Source: Lacrimispora amygdalina (lineage in GTDB: Bacteria; Bacillota; Clostridia; Lachnospirales; Lachnospiraceae). Taken from it: 64,000 nucleotides of DNA. Below, piece after piece: positions 52,131 through 61,113 of this stretch. Every line of letters begins with the position of its first letter. The stretch's first letter is position 1. The translations under genes and the position numbers were made by a program. The stretch covers positions 1 to 64,000 of the forward strand of contig NZ_QOHO01000053.1 of NCBI RefSeq assembly GCF_003432035.1, written 5' to 3'. The notes under the pieces are model-generated. The model was given only the letters and a program-made list of their open reading frames with translations, had not been told where the DNA came from and ran no database searches.

Positions 52131-52352
52131 TTGAAGAAAGTTCCGGTTAAAAAAACATGGTATCACTCTGTTTCTGACCATTATAAGTCTTTGAAGCTGC
52201 AGCACAAAAAGAAGATGTTCCGGTTAAAAGCAAAATTGTTTCTCACTGTTATTCTTCCATTTTTAATTCTGGTGCTGGGTGCCGAAGTTCTCCGTACCTT
52301 CATACAGATCAAGATAAGGAAACTTTTTACCCGTCCGCTTCCGAAAGACTGA
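52131..52352 (+). CDS. Small basic single-pass membrane protein
   Basis: A 73-residue protein with a Lys/Arg-rich N-terminus (residues 1-36), one membrane segment (AKLFLTVILPFLILVLGAEVL, near 34-54) and a basic tail. The start is TTG at 52131, preceded by AAGGGGG. It follows the DUF4364 gene by 37 nt and is closed by a terminator. No family recognised. Confidence 0.65.
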   Translation: MKKVPVKKTWYHSVSDHYKSLKLQHKKKMFRLKAKLFLTVILPFLILVLGAEVLRTFIQIKIRKLFTRPLPKD

Positions 52353-52359
52353 TCACATA

Positions 52360-52386
52360 AGGCGGCCTTTTAAGCCGCCTTTTTTT
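52360..52386. terminator. Terminator between convergent genes
   Basis: A perfect 7-bp stem AGGCGGC / GCCGCCT with a 7-nt loop and a T-run to 52386, directly after the small membrane protein gene and 4 nt from the end of the convergent dehydrogenase gene. Confidence 0.88.
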
Positions 52387-52389
52387 GTG

Positions 52390-53343
52390 TTATACAATAT
52401 TTCTTTCCTCTCCCCGCAGGTAAGAGACGATGTTTTCGTATACCTCACAAAGACACCGTCTTCTGGCCTCTACCGTGGCCCATGCGATATGGGGAGTAAT
52501 AATCAGTTTTGTACTGTCTTTCATTCCCAAAAGAGGATTATCCGGCAGCATGGGCTCTGCACTGATTACATCCAGCCCTGCTCCCCCGATCTCTCCGGTT
52601 TCCAGAGCTTTTAAAAGAGCCTCTTCCCTGATGATATTTCCCCTGCCCAGATTCAGCAGTACCGCAGATTTTTTCATCTTTTTTAACGCATCTTCATCAA
52701 TTAAATATTCTGTAGCAGAATTTAACGGGGCATGAATGGATATAATATCCGACTCATTTAACAATACATCAAAATCCACACGTTCCCAGCTGGAATTGGT
52801 ATTTTTACCGGAGGTGGAGTAATAAACCACTCTGCATCCGAAGGCTTCTGCCACCCGGGCCACCCCTCTGCCAATCTCTCCAAGTCCGATTATTCCCCAG
52901 GTCTTTCCGTAAAGTTCATTGAATTTCATATCAAATCTGCTGAATATATCACTGACTGCATATTCACCTGATTTTACAAACTGATCATAATATGCAAGCT
53001 TCTCATAGACATAAAACAGCAATGCAAAGGTGTGCTGAACGACAGACCGGGTGGAATAGCCCTTCACATTGGTGACTGCTATGTTTCTACTTCTCACATA
53101 ATCAAAATCAACGGTATTGGTCCCGGTGGCTGTGAGGCAGATCAGCTTCACATGTTCTGCATATTTCAGTGTTTCTTCATTCATGGGGATCTTATTTACT
53201 ATAATGATATCCGCATCCCTGACCCGTTCCTGATTGTACTCAGGCTCCGATTTGTTATATTTCACCACTTCTCCAAGAGCATAAAACGGGGAATAGTCCA
53301 CATCATCTCCCAGAGTATCGGTTTCCATAAATACCAGTTTCAT
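52390..53343 (-). CDS. D-2-hydroxyacid dehydrogenase
   Basis: A 317-residue NAD-dependent enzyme reducing 2-keto acids, close to hydroxypyruvate/glyoxylate reductases. The NAD loop GLGEIGRGVARVAEAFG (near 144-160) is present, with the catalytic Arg in LNLGRGNIIREEALLKAL, Glu in GLDVISAEPM and His in ITPHIAWAT. The exact keto acid is not predictable. AAGGAGG stands before the ATG. Confidence 0.92.
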   Translation of the reverse strand: MKLVFMETDTLGDDVDYSPFYALGEVVKYNKSEPEYNQERVRDADIIIVNKIPMNEETLKYAEHVKLICLTATGTNTVDFDYVRSRNIAVTNVKGYSTRSVVQHTFALLFYVYEKLAYYDQFVKSGEYAVSDIFSRFDMKFNELYGKTWGIIGLGEIGRGVARVAEAFGCRVVYYSTSGKNTNSSWERVDFDVLLNESDIISIHAPLNSATEYLIDEDALKKMKKSAVLLNLGRGNIIREEALLKALETGEIGGAGLDVISAEPMLPDNPLLGMKDSTKLIITPHIAWATVEARRRCLCEVYENIVSYLRGEERNIV

Positions 53344-53450
53344 AAGAACCTCCTTTCAGTCAATCCTTCTTTTTTTATCTACCAGTATATCAAAAAGGAG
53401 CCTGCTCCACAACTGATCTTTCAGTCATTTTGCAACAGCTCCGTCTTCTT

Positions 53451-54194
53451 CTATCCCTGCATAAACCGGGTTAAGAATTCCTTTGTTGAGTTTTTCCGGG
53501 GATTTCCGAATATATCGGCCGGTGCACCCTCTTCTTCAATCACGCCTCCTGCCATATAAACCACGTGGTTGGACACATCTCTTGCAAATGCCATCTCATG
53601 CGTTACAATGATCATGGTAAGACCTTCTTTTGCAAGTGTTCTCATAACTGCAAGAACCTCTCCAACCATCTGGGGATCCAGAGCGGAAGTCGGCTCATCA
53701 AACAAAAGAACCTCCGGTTCCATGGCAAGCGCTCTGGCAATTGCCACTCTCTGCTTCTGTCCGCCTGAGAGCTGCCTTGGTTTGGCGTTGATATAAGGAG
53801 CCATTCCAACCTTCTCCAAAAACATCATCGCCGTCTTTTTCGCTTCTTCCTTATCCTTCTTTAAAACCTTCACCTGGCCTACCATACAGTTGTCCAGTAC
53901 GGTCATGTTATTAAAGAGATTAAAGTTCTGAAACACCATACCGACTTTGGTCCGGTATTCAGGCACGTTCATCTTCCTGTCAGTAATATCCACATCATGA
54001 TATAAAATCTCACCGGTAGTTGGGGTTTCCAAAAGATTGATACAGCGTAAAAGAGTGGACTTTCCGGAGCCGGATGCTCCGATAATGCAGGTCACATCTC
54101 CTGCATTTACATTGAAATCAATATCCCTTAAAACCACATTGGTTCCAAATGTCTTACTTAAATGACGAATTTTCAACACATTGCTATCAGCCAT
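53451..54194 (-). CDS. Polar amino acid ABC transporter ATP-binding protein
   Basis: A 247-residue ATPase with Walker [10 protein letters not shown] (near 36-44), signature [34 protein letters not shown] and H-loop IVTHEM. It is of the GlnQ/ArtP class that energises import of polar amino acids. It begins directly after the permease stop, with GAAGGAGGG as SD. Last gene of the SBP-permease-ATPase operon. Confidence 0.95.
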   Translation of the reverse strand: MADSNVLKIRHLSKTFGTNVVLRDIDFNVNAGDVTCIIGASGSGKSTLLRCINLLETPTTGEILYHDVDITDRKMNVPEYRTKVGMVFQNFNLFNNMTVLDNCMVGQVKVLKKDKEEAKKTAMMFLEKVGMAPYINAKPRQLSGGQKQRVAIARALAMEPEVLLFDEPTSALDPQMVGEVLAVMRTLAKEGLTMIIVTHEMAFARDVSNHVVYMAGGVIEEEGAPADIFGNPRKNSTKEFLTRFMQG

Positions 54195-54995
54195 TTATTT
54201 ACCCTCCTTCTCTTTCGGATCCGGAAATTTCACCATTCCGCTGGTATAAGCTAACGTATCTGTGGTCGCCAGATCGTAGCTGTCGGGTCCATCCATCTTT
54301 TTCTCCCAGTGGCGGAGAATTCTGGAACAGGTAAAGGTCAGGACAAAGTAAATTACCATGGTAATGGTAAATGCTTCAAAATAGGTATAGTAAGCTCCTG
54401 CCACACCCTTAGTCGCGTAAAACAGCTCCACGACGCCGATGACAGAAAGCACACACGTATCCTTAATATTGATGATTAAGTTATTGCCGATCTGTGGCAT
54501 GATGTTACGCAGCGCCTGTGGCATGATAACATTCAACATCGTCTGGTAATGGGTCATACCAATGGCCTTCGCTCCTTCTGTCTGACCGGGATCAATGGAA
54601 AGAATTCCTCCTCTGACAGTCTCTGCCATATAGGCTCCGGTATTGATGGAGACAATAAAATAGGAGGCAAATACAATGGACATATTAATTCCAAAGAGGG
54701 CGGAGGATCCATAAAAAATAAACATGGCCTGAACCATCATAGGGGTTCCGCGGAATACTTCCACATAGACATTTAAAATAAATTTGATTCCTTTAACCAG
54801 TACCTTTTTTAACAGGTTATCCTGCTTTGATTCCGGGGTTGTCTGAATAATTCCCACAGCAAAGCCAATCACACAGCCGATCAATGTACCTAAAACGGCG
54901 ATTGCCATTGTTTTGCCGGCCCCTGCTAAAAAGGACGGGCCATAATTTTGCAGTATAAATACGATTCTTCCAAAAAAATCTGACGGCAAAGACAT
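54195..54995 (-). CDS. Amino acid ABC transporter permease
   Basis: A 266-residue permease of the HisM/GlnP type. About five membrane segments; the ATPase-docking loop is GQTEGAKAIGMTHYQTMLNVIMPQALRNIMPQIGN (near 134-168). The C-terminal tail is hydrophilic (KKMDGPDSYDLATTDTLAYTSG). Middle gene of the operon. Confidence 0.94.
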   Translation of the reverse strand: MSLPSDFFGRIVFILQNYGPSFLAGAGKTMAIAVLGTLIGCVIGFAVGIIQTTPESKQDNLLKKVLVKGIKFILNVYVEVFRGTPMMVQAMFIFYGSSALFGINMSIVFASYFIVSINTGAYMAETVRGGILSIDPGQTEGAKAIGMTHYQTMLNVIMPQALRNIMPQIGNNLIINIKDTCVLSVIGVVELFYATKGVAGAYYTYFEAFTITMVIYFVLTFTCSRILRHWEKKMDGPDSYDLATTDTLAYTSGMVKFPDPKEKEGK

Positions 54996-55094
54996 ATACT
55001 ACCTTCTCCCTTTCACAGCTTCGTTAAAACAGAACAAGGGGCACGGAAAAACGCTTATCCCGTGCCTGCAAGCCCTGATTCTTTTTATCCTTTA

Positions 55095-55973
55095 TTACTT
55101 TGAAAGCGGCTGAACACTGATCGCCTCTTCCATCATCTTATTAAAATCATCCTTGGTCATTTTTTTCAGCACTCCGTTGATGGCATCCTTTAATTCAGCA
55201 TTGCCTTTTTTAACAGAAACACCGATGTTAATGTCTTCATCAGATACCTTGAACTCCCCGTCTGTACCGGTGAAATCAAGAAGTTTGAAATCAGGATATG
55301 CAATCAGTGCAGCCTGACCGGTTGGCTTATCTGTTACTACTACGTCACATCTTCCGGAATTTAAAGAAACAAGCATGGCCGGAGCGGATTCCTGTGCCGG
55401 CTGAATGTCTGCTTCCGGAATCTGGGGAAGACAGTTATCATACCAGATGGTGTTTAACTGGGAGGTCGCAACTGCGCCCTTTAAGTCAGCAACACTTTTT
55501 GCATTCTCATACTTGCCGCCGGCTTTTACTAAAGCTACGATGGTAGCGAAATAGTATGGATCTGTAAAATCAACGGACTGCATACGTTCTGCAGTGATGG
55601 ATTGACCTGCGATAACACAGTCAACCTTACCCGACTGTACAGCAGGTACTAATGAATCCCAGTCCAGCTTCACAATTTCCAGACTATAGCCAAGCTCGTC
55701 CGCAATCTTTTTCGCCATCATTACATCGTAACCGTATGCAAAATCAGAGCTTCCTGAAATCTTCACCGCTCCGTTGGCATCGGTTGGCTGAGTCCAGTTG
55801 TAAGGGGCATAGCTGCACTCCATGGCAACTTTTAATACTTTCTTGTCTCCTGCTTCTTTTCCTGCACCAGAAGTGCCTGCTGTGGAGTTTCCGCCTGAAC
55901 AGGCAGTTAATGCCGCCGCTGCCAGAGCTGCCGCCATGAGAGTTGATACAATTTTCTTCATAGTTTTTTTCAT
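55095..55973 (-). CDS. Amino acid ABC transporter substrate-binding lipoprotein
   Basis: A 292-residue family 3 binding protein with a signal peptide and lipobox LTAC (Cys near 25). It reads KVLKVAMECSYAPYNWTQ, YGYDVMMAKKIADELGYSLEIVKLDWDSLVPAVQSGKVDCVIAGQSITAERMQSVDFTDPYY, a typical polar amino acid pattern with the ligand Arg in ITAERMQSVDF. The ligand is unknown. First gene of a three-gene operon whose promoter lies at the end of ysxC. Confidence 0.94.
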   Translation of the reverse strand: MKKTMKKIVSTLMAAALAAAALTACSGGNSTAGTSGAGKEAGDKKVLKVAMECSYAPYNWTQPTDANGAVKISGSSDFAYGYDVMMAKKIADELGYSLEIVKLDWDSLVPAVQSGKVDCVIAGQSITAERMQSVDFTDPYYFATIVALVKAGGKYENAKSVADLKGAVATSQLNTIWYDNCLPQIPEADIQPAQESAPAMLVSLNSGRCDVVVTDKPTGQAALIAYPDFKLLDFTGTDGEFKVSDEDINIGVSVKKGNAELKDAINGVLKKMTKDDFNKMMEEAISVQPLSK

Positions 55974-56025
55974 AACTGTTTTCTCCTCTTTCTTCCTTAA
56001 TGAACTCTATGTAATAAATAGGTTC

Positions 56026-56054
56026 ATTATAAAAAGATTTTTACTCCTTGTCAA
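56026..56054 (-). promoter_or_regulatory. Consensus SigA promoter of the amino acid ABC operon
   Basis: Perfect TTGACA (56049-56054), a 17-bp spacer and perfect TATAAT (56026-56031) on the minus strand. It overlaps the last codons and stop of ysxC. Downstream, AATGAAC and GTTCATT can form a leader hairpin before the SD. Confidence 0.88.
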
Positions 56055-56640
56055 GACTATTTACAGAATCCTCAATCAAGTCCCAGATTTCTTCTCTGCC
56101 CTGTTTGGTCTCTGCAGAAAATGGAATTACGGTTACTTCCGGTCCGATCCCCAGCCCGGTACGCACCACCTTTAATGCTTTTGCTACCTGGCTCCGCTTC
56201 AGCTTATCCAGCTTCGTGGCAATAATAACCGGCTGATACCCATTGTTAACAATCCAGTCATACATGGTTTTGTCATTGTCGGAAGGCTCGTGACGGATAT
56301 CAATCAGTAAAAATACACATTTTAACATCGGGGATTTATGAAGATAATTTTCAATCATCTTTCCCCATTTTGCTTTTACTTCCACGGCTACCTTTGCATA
56401 ACCGTAGCCGGGAAGATCCACATAGTAGAATGAGTCATTCATGTTATAGAAATTAATGGTCTGTGTTTTACCTGGTTGAGATGAGGTCCTTGCAAAGGAC
56501 TTCCGGTTCATAAGGGCATTGATGAGAGAGGATTTCCCAACATTGGACTTGCCGGCAAATGCAAATTCCGGTTTTGTGTTTTCCGGGAGTTTGCTGGTAA
56601 TGCCGCATACAGTCTCCAGTTCCACGGTTTTAATAATCAT
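56041..56640 (-). CDS. ysxC: Ribosome biogenesis GTP-binding protein YsxC/YihA
   Basis: A 199-residue GTPase of the EngB family, needed for late 50S assembly. G1 is GKSNVGKSSLINAL (near 30-43), G3 is DLPGYGYA, G4 is TKLDK. It follows lon by 12 nt, the common clostridial arrangement. The consensus promoter of the next operon lies inside its last codons. Confidence 0.97.
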   Translation of the reverse strand: MIIKTVELETVCGITSKLPENTKPEFAFAGKSNVGKSSLINALMNRKSFARTSSQPGKTQTINFYNMNDSFYYVDLPGYGYAKVAVEVKAKWGKMIENYLHKSPMLKCVFLLIDIRHEPSDNDKTMYDWIVNNGYQPVIIATKLDKLKRSQVAKALKVVRTGLGIGPEVTVIPFSAETKQGREEIWDLIEDSVNSLDKE

Positions 56641-56652
56641 ATGATTTCCTTT

Positions 56653-58971
56653 CTATTCCTGGACGAAAGCCTCTTTTAATACTTCCGGCATTTCCTTTAC
56701 GAACACAATTGTAAGGCCTTCTGTTATCTCTTCCGATAATTCTGCAATGTCCGGGCGGTTTTTATCCGGAACCAGAACCTTTTTTACACGAGCCATGCGT
56801 GCTGCCAGTATTTTCTCCTTTAAGCCTCCGACTGGAAGAACCCTGCCTCTTAAGGTTATTTCCCCTGTCATGGCGACTGTTGCACTTACCTTCTGGTTTG
56901 TAGCGGCAGAAAGCATGGCAGTTGCCATGGTAATTCCTGCAGACGGCCCATCCTTTGGTACTGCTCCCTCCGGTATATGCAGATGAATATCGTGCTTCTC
57001 AAAATAGTCGTCCGGTACTTTATACTCCGGTCCTACGGATCTGACATAGCTTAAAGCAGTCTGTGCAGACTCCTTCATAACGTCTCCCATCTGCCCTGTC
57101 ATCTGAAGAGTGCCTTTCCCAGGCATTACATTTACTTCAATCTGCAGGGTATCTCCCCCTACACTGGTCCATGCAAGGCCTCTTACAATCCCCACCTGGT
57201 CTTCTTCATTGACATTGTCATAGGATACTTTTTCTTTCCCTAAGTATTTCTCCAGCTCATTTTCTGTTATTTCAATTATCCGGTTTTTATCTTCCAGGAA
57301 TTCTCTTGCTGCTTTTCTGAAAACGGCACCGATCCGCCTCTCTAAATTTCTGACTCCGGCTTCTCTTGTATAGTTGTGAATGACCTTTTCAAGGGCATGA
57401 TCCGTTATGGTAACCGGTTTTCCCATGAGACCGTTTCTTTCCTGCTGCTTTTTCACCAGATAGTTTTTGGCAATATGGAATTTTTCATTCTCCGTATAGC
57501 TGTTTATTTCAATTACTTCCATACGGTCAAGAAGAGGACCGGGGATCGTTGTTATGGTATTGGCTGTTGCAATAAAGAGCACATTGGATAAATCAATGGG
57601 AAGTTCAATATAATGATCCCTGAATTTTACATTCTGCTCGCTGTCAAGCACCTCCAAAAGTGCGGAAGAAGTATCACCTCTGTAGTCACTGCTGACCTTG
57701 TCTATCTCATCAAGAAGCATCAGGGGATTGCTGACTCCCGCCTGTTTGACGGCCTCTGCAATCCGGCCCGGCATTGCGCCTACATAGGTTTTTCTATGTC
57801 CCCGGATCTCGGCTTCATCCCGGATTCCACCCAGACTGATTCTTACATATTCTTTATTCAGCGCTTTCGCCACAGATCTTGCAATTGAAGTTTTTCCCGT
57901 TCCGGGAGGTCCAACCAGACATATAATAGGACTGGTTCCCTTTTTTGTAAGAATGCGGACTGCAAGGTATTCCAGAATCCGTTCCTTTACCTTTTCCAGA
58001 CCATAATGTTCTTCGTCAAGTACCTGCTGCGCATGAACGATGCTGTTATTGTCTTTTGACATCTTCTTCCACGGGAAATCAAGGACGGTATCCAGATACA
58101 TCCGGACTACATTGGCTTCCTGACTTCCTCCTGGCATGGATTTAAAACGGTCAATCTCTTTTTGAATCTTTTCCTTTATCTCTTTATCCGCTTTTAAAGC
58201 CTTTAAACGTTTTGCATATTCATCGCTGTCAGTGAGGGGATTGTCCTCGCCCAGTTCTTCCCGGATCACTTTCATCTGCTCTCTTAAAATGTAGTCCTTC
58301 TGATTTTTGTCAATCCGTTCCTTTACATGGGACTGCAATTCTTTTTTTACCTTAGTCACTTCAATTTCAGTAATCAGGTGTTTCATAACAAGAGCATATC
58401 GTTCTTCCAGAAGCACGCTTTCAAGCACCTGCTGGCGGATACGGTAATCCCATGACAGCTGAACCGCCACCTGGTCTAAAAGTTCCCCTAAATCCAGAAT
58501 AACCAGCAGCCCAGGCACCACTTCCTTGGCAATCCTCTGGTTTTCCCTGCCATAGGCTTCCAGCTTTTCTTTTACGATCTCGGCCATCGCCTGTATGGTA
58601 ATCGGATCCAGTATATCATCCGGCACCTGCAATTCTTCGATTTCTCCCACAAGAAGCGGTCCTTCATTATCAAGAGCCAGCAGCTCTGTCCTTTCCAGTC
58701 CTTCCACCATGACACGTATGACGTTGTTGGGAAGCTTCACCAGCTGTTTGATTAAAGCTACCGTTCCTACCTGATATAAGTCATCCATTCCCGGGTCGGA
58801 TTCTTCAGGATTTCTCTGGGTCACCAGACACACCTTCTGATCTCCTACCATCGCTTTTTCAACTGCTGCGATGGATTTCTCCCGGCTGATATCAAAATGC
58901 AGCATCATTTTGGGTAGAATAGTCATACCCCTTAAGGCAATAACCGGCATTGTAATTGTCTTATCTACCAT
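56653..58971 (-). CDS. lon: ATP-dependent protease La (Lon)
   Basis: A 772-residue AAA+ protease that degrades damaged and short-lived regulatory proteins. It has the N-terminal LON substrate domain (PVIALRGMTILPKMMLHFDI), a coiled-coil linker, the AAA+ module (GPPGTGKTSIA; LLDEIDK) and the protease domain with the catalytic Ser in KDGPSAGITMAT and the Lys in GLKEKILAA. The longer frame from 59028 lacks an SD; the ATG at 58971 follows AAAGGAGAG. It lies 78 nt after clpX. Confidence 0.98.
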   Translation of the reverse strand: MVDKTITMPVIALRGMTILPKMMLHFDISREKSIAAVEKAMVGDQKVCLVTQRNPEESDPGMDDLYQVGTVALIKQLVKLPNNVIRVMVEGLERTELLALDNEGPLLVGEIEELQVPDDILDPITIQAMAEIVKEKLEAYGRENQRIAKEVVPGLLVILDLGELLDQVAVQLSWDYRIRQQVLESVLLEERYALVMKHLITEIEVTKVKKELQSHVKERIDKNQKDYILREQMKVIREELGEDNPLTDSDEYAKRLKALKADKEIKEKIQKEIDRFKSMPGGSQEANVVRMYLDTVLDFPWKKMSKDNNSIVHAQQVLDEEHYGLEKVKERILEYLAVRILTKKGTSPIICLVGPPGTGKTSIARSVAKALNKEYVRISLGGIRDEAEIRGHRKTYVGAMPGRIAEAVKQAGVSNPLMLLDEIDKVSSDYRGDTSSALLEVLDSEQNVKFRDHYIELPIDLSNVLFIATANTITTIPGPLLDRMEVIEINSYTENEKFHIAKNYLVKKQQERNGLMGKPVTITDHALEKVIHNYTREAGVRNLERRIGAVFRKAAREFLEDKNRIIEITENELEKYLGKEKVSYDNVNEEDQVGIVRGLAWTSVGGDTLQIEVNVMPGKGTLQMTGQMGDVMKESAQTALSYVRSVGPEYKVPDDYFEKHDIHLHIPEGAVPKDGPSAGITMATAMLSAATNQKVSATVAMTGEITLRGRVLPVGGLKEKILAARMARVKKVLVPDKNRPDIAELSEEITEGLTIVFVKEMPEVLKEAFVQE

Positions 58972-59049
58972 ATGGTTCTCTCCTTTGCATTCAAAAAGGT
59001 GTTCCAGCAGATTGATTCGCTGTAACACCTTCCCGACTCATGCAGGGAT

Positions 59050-60351
59050 CTATGCGATCTCGCCTGTCTTATCTTTTCTCAATTTCTGAGCCAGTGATTT
59101 TCTGGGAACTGCCGTATCCCGATAAACCAGCTCCGGCTCTCCGTTTTTATCCACAACCTCTTTGGTGATTCTGCAGATTCCGATGCTGCTGTCTGATGGT
59201 ATCTCATACATCAAATCCATCATAACGCTTTCCATAATGGAGCGTAAACCTCTGGCACCGGTTTTTCTTTCAACAGCCAGTTCCGCAATCCGTTCCACTG
59301 CTTCACTGGTCAGTTCCAGTTTTACGTCGTCCAGCTCAAACAATTTCTGGTATTGCTTAATCAGCGCATTCTTCGGCTCGGATAAAATCTTAACCAGAGC
59401 CTCCCGGTCTAAAAGTTCCAGCGATACGGTGATGGGAACGCGTCCGATAAATTCAGGAATCAGCCCGAACTTAACCAGATCCTGTGGCAGGGTCTTCTTT
59501 AAGAGATCGTCAATATCCGTTTTGTTCTTATCTACAATTTCCGCATTAAATCCAATGGATCCTGCGCTTAAACGGCGTTCAATGATTTTCTCCAGACCAT
59601 CAAAAGCTCCGCCGCAGATAAACAGAATATTGGTGGTATTGATCTGTAAAAGTTCCTGGTGGGGATGCTTTCTTCCTCCCTGGGGCGGAACGCTTGCAAC
59701 CGTGCCTTCCAGAATCTTTAACAAAGCCTGCTGAACACCTTCACCTGAAACATCTCTGGTGATTGACACATTCTCCGATTTCTTGGTGATCTTATCAATC
59801 TCATCAATATAAATGATTCCGAATTCAGCTCTGCTGATATCATATTCAGCTGCCTGGATCAATTTTAAAAGGATGTTTTCTACGTCTTCACCAACATAAC
59901 CGGCTTCTGTAAGGGCGGTGGCATCTGCAATGGCAAAGGGAACATTAAGAACCTTAGCCAGAGTCTGCGCAAGATAAGTTTTACCGGAACCGGTAGGCCC
60001 CAACATCAGAATATTGCTCTTCTGTATATCCACATCCATTTTTTTACCGGATGTGATTCTCTTATAATGGTTATATACTGCTACGGACAACACCTTTTTT
60101 GCTTCGTCCTGACCAATCACGTACTCATCCAAAAATGCCTTCATTTCTTTGGGCTTCATCAGATTAATGTTACTGAAATCAGGTGCCTCATCATCATGAC
60201 CGTCGAATTCTTCCTCTAATATCTCCGCACATAAATCAATGCACTCATCACAGATGTAGACATTATTGGAACCGGCTATCAGTTTCTTTACCTGATCCTG
60301 GGTTTTCCCGCAAAAAGAGCATCGGATCTTGTCGTCTGTTCTGACCGGCAT
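59050..60351 (-). CDS. clpX: ATP-dependent Clp protease ATP-binding subunit ClpX
   Basis: A 433-residue AAA+ unfoldase that feeds ClpP. The N-terminal zinc domain [17 protein letters not shown] ... CDECIDLC, Walker [13 protein letters not shown], pore loop GYVGED, Walker [11 protein letters not shown] and [14 protein letters not shown] (sensor 2) are present. The ATG at 60351 lies 5 nt after GAGGTG, so I drop the two upstream codons. Genes clpP and lon flank it. Confidence 0.98.
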   Translation of the reverse strand: MPVRTDDKIRCSFCGKTQDQVKKLIAGSNNVYICDECIDLCAEILEEEFDGHDDEAPDFSNINLMKPKEMKAFLDEYVIGQDEAKKVLSVAVYNHYKRITSGKKMDVDIQKSNILMLGPTGSGKTYLAQTLAKVLNVPFAIADATALTEAGYVGEDVENILLKLIQAAEYDISRAEFGIIYIDEIDKITKKSENVSITRDVSGEGVQQALLKILEGTVASVPPQGGRKHPHQELLQINTTNILFICGGAFDGLEKIIERRLSAGSIGFNAEIVDKNKTDIDDLLKKTLPQDLVKFGLIPEFIGRVPITVSLELLDREALVKILSEPKNALIKQYQKLFELDDVKLELTSEAVERIAELAVERKTGARGLRSIMESVMMDLMYEIPSDSSIGICRITKEVVDKNGEPELVYRDTAVPRKSLAQKLRKDKTGEIA

Positions 60352-60368
60352 ATACACACCTCATACTT

Positions 60369-60437
60369 TCCTTGTTAATGGCTCACGTTTTTTGAGCATA
60401 AAGGGATACCCGAAGGGGGCTCCTTGTTAATGGCTCA
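60369..60437 (-). repeat. 17-bp direct repeat in the clpP-clpX gap
   Basis: TCCTTGTTAATGGCTCA occurs at 60369-60385 and again, identical, at 60421-60437. On the minus strand the copies flank a short hairpin region (GCTCA/TGAGC and a CCC/GGG stem). One copy lies just after the clpP stop, the other just before the clpX SD. Confidence 0.75.
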
Positions 60438-60440
60438 TTA

Positions 60441-61028
60441 TCAGCGGTCGTGGCTGTAGAGAATATTATCAATCAGCCCATAAGCCTTTGCTTCATCAGC
60501 AGTCATGTAATTATCACGTTCTGTATCACGTTCAATTACTTCATAAGGCTGACCAGTGTTTGCCGCCATAATTTCATTCAAGCGTTTCTTTATCTTCAGT
60601 ATATTCTCTGCAACGATGCGAATTTCAGTTGCCTGACCTTTCGCTCCGCCGGAAGGCTGGTGAATCATGACTTCCGCATTGGGAAGTGCAAAACGCTTGC
60701 CCTTTGCACCGCCTGCTAAAAGAAATGCCCCCATACTTGCAGCCATACCCATGCAGACAGTAGAAACATCGCATTTGATATAGTTCATGGTATCATAGAT
60801 CGCCATGCCGGCAGTCACAGATCCGCCCGGGCTGTTAATATAAAGATTGATGTCCTTCGTGGGATCCTCTGCCTCTAAAAACAACAGCTGTGCCACAATA
60901 AGGCTTGCTGAAACATCAGACACTTCTTCACCGAGAAAAATAATTCTCTCTTTTAAAAGTCTGGAATAAATATCGTAAGAGCGTTCCCCCTTACTGGTTG
61001 ATTCAATGACATAAGGTACTAAACTCAT
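60441..61028 (-). CDS. clpP: ATP-dependent Clp protease proteolytic subunit
   Basis: A 195-residue serine protease that forms the ClpP barrel. The catalytic triad is visible: Ser in GMAASMGAF (near 97), His in MIHQPSGG (near 122) and Asp in [10 protein letters not shown] (near 171). The ATG at 61028 follows AGGAGG; the longer frame from 61061 translates the SD. It lies between tig (85 nt away) and clpX. Confidence 0.98.
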   Translation of the reverse strand: MSLVPYVIESTSKGERSYDIYSRLLKERIIFLGEEVSDVSASLIVAQLLFLEAEDPTKDINLYINSPGGSVTAGMAIYDTMNYIKCDVSTVCMGMAASMGAFLLAGGAKGKRFALPNAEVMIHQPSGGAKGQATEIRIVAENILKIKKRLNEIMAANTGQPYEVIERDTERDNYMTADEAKAYGLIDNILYSHDR

Positions 61029-61113
61029 CTTTCTTCCTCCTGTCTGTTCTTGCTCACTCAAAACCGAATAGACTCCGGACAGGATGTCTGGAATCTACCG
61101 GGAATAAAACTTC

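Noticed and set aside
53032-53559. 175-codon plus-strand frame over the dehydrogenase/ABC junction
   Set aside because: It spans two genes on the other strand and a non-coding gap; no domain and no SD.
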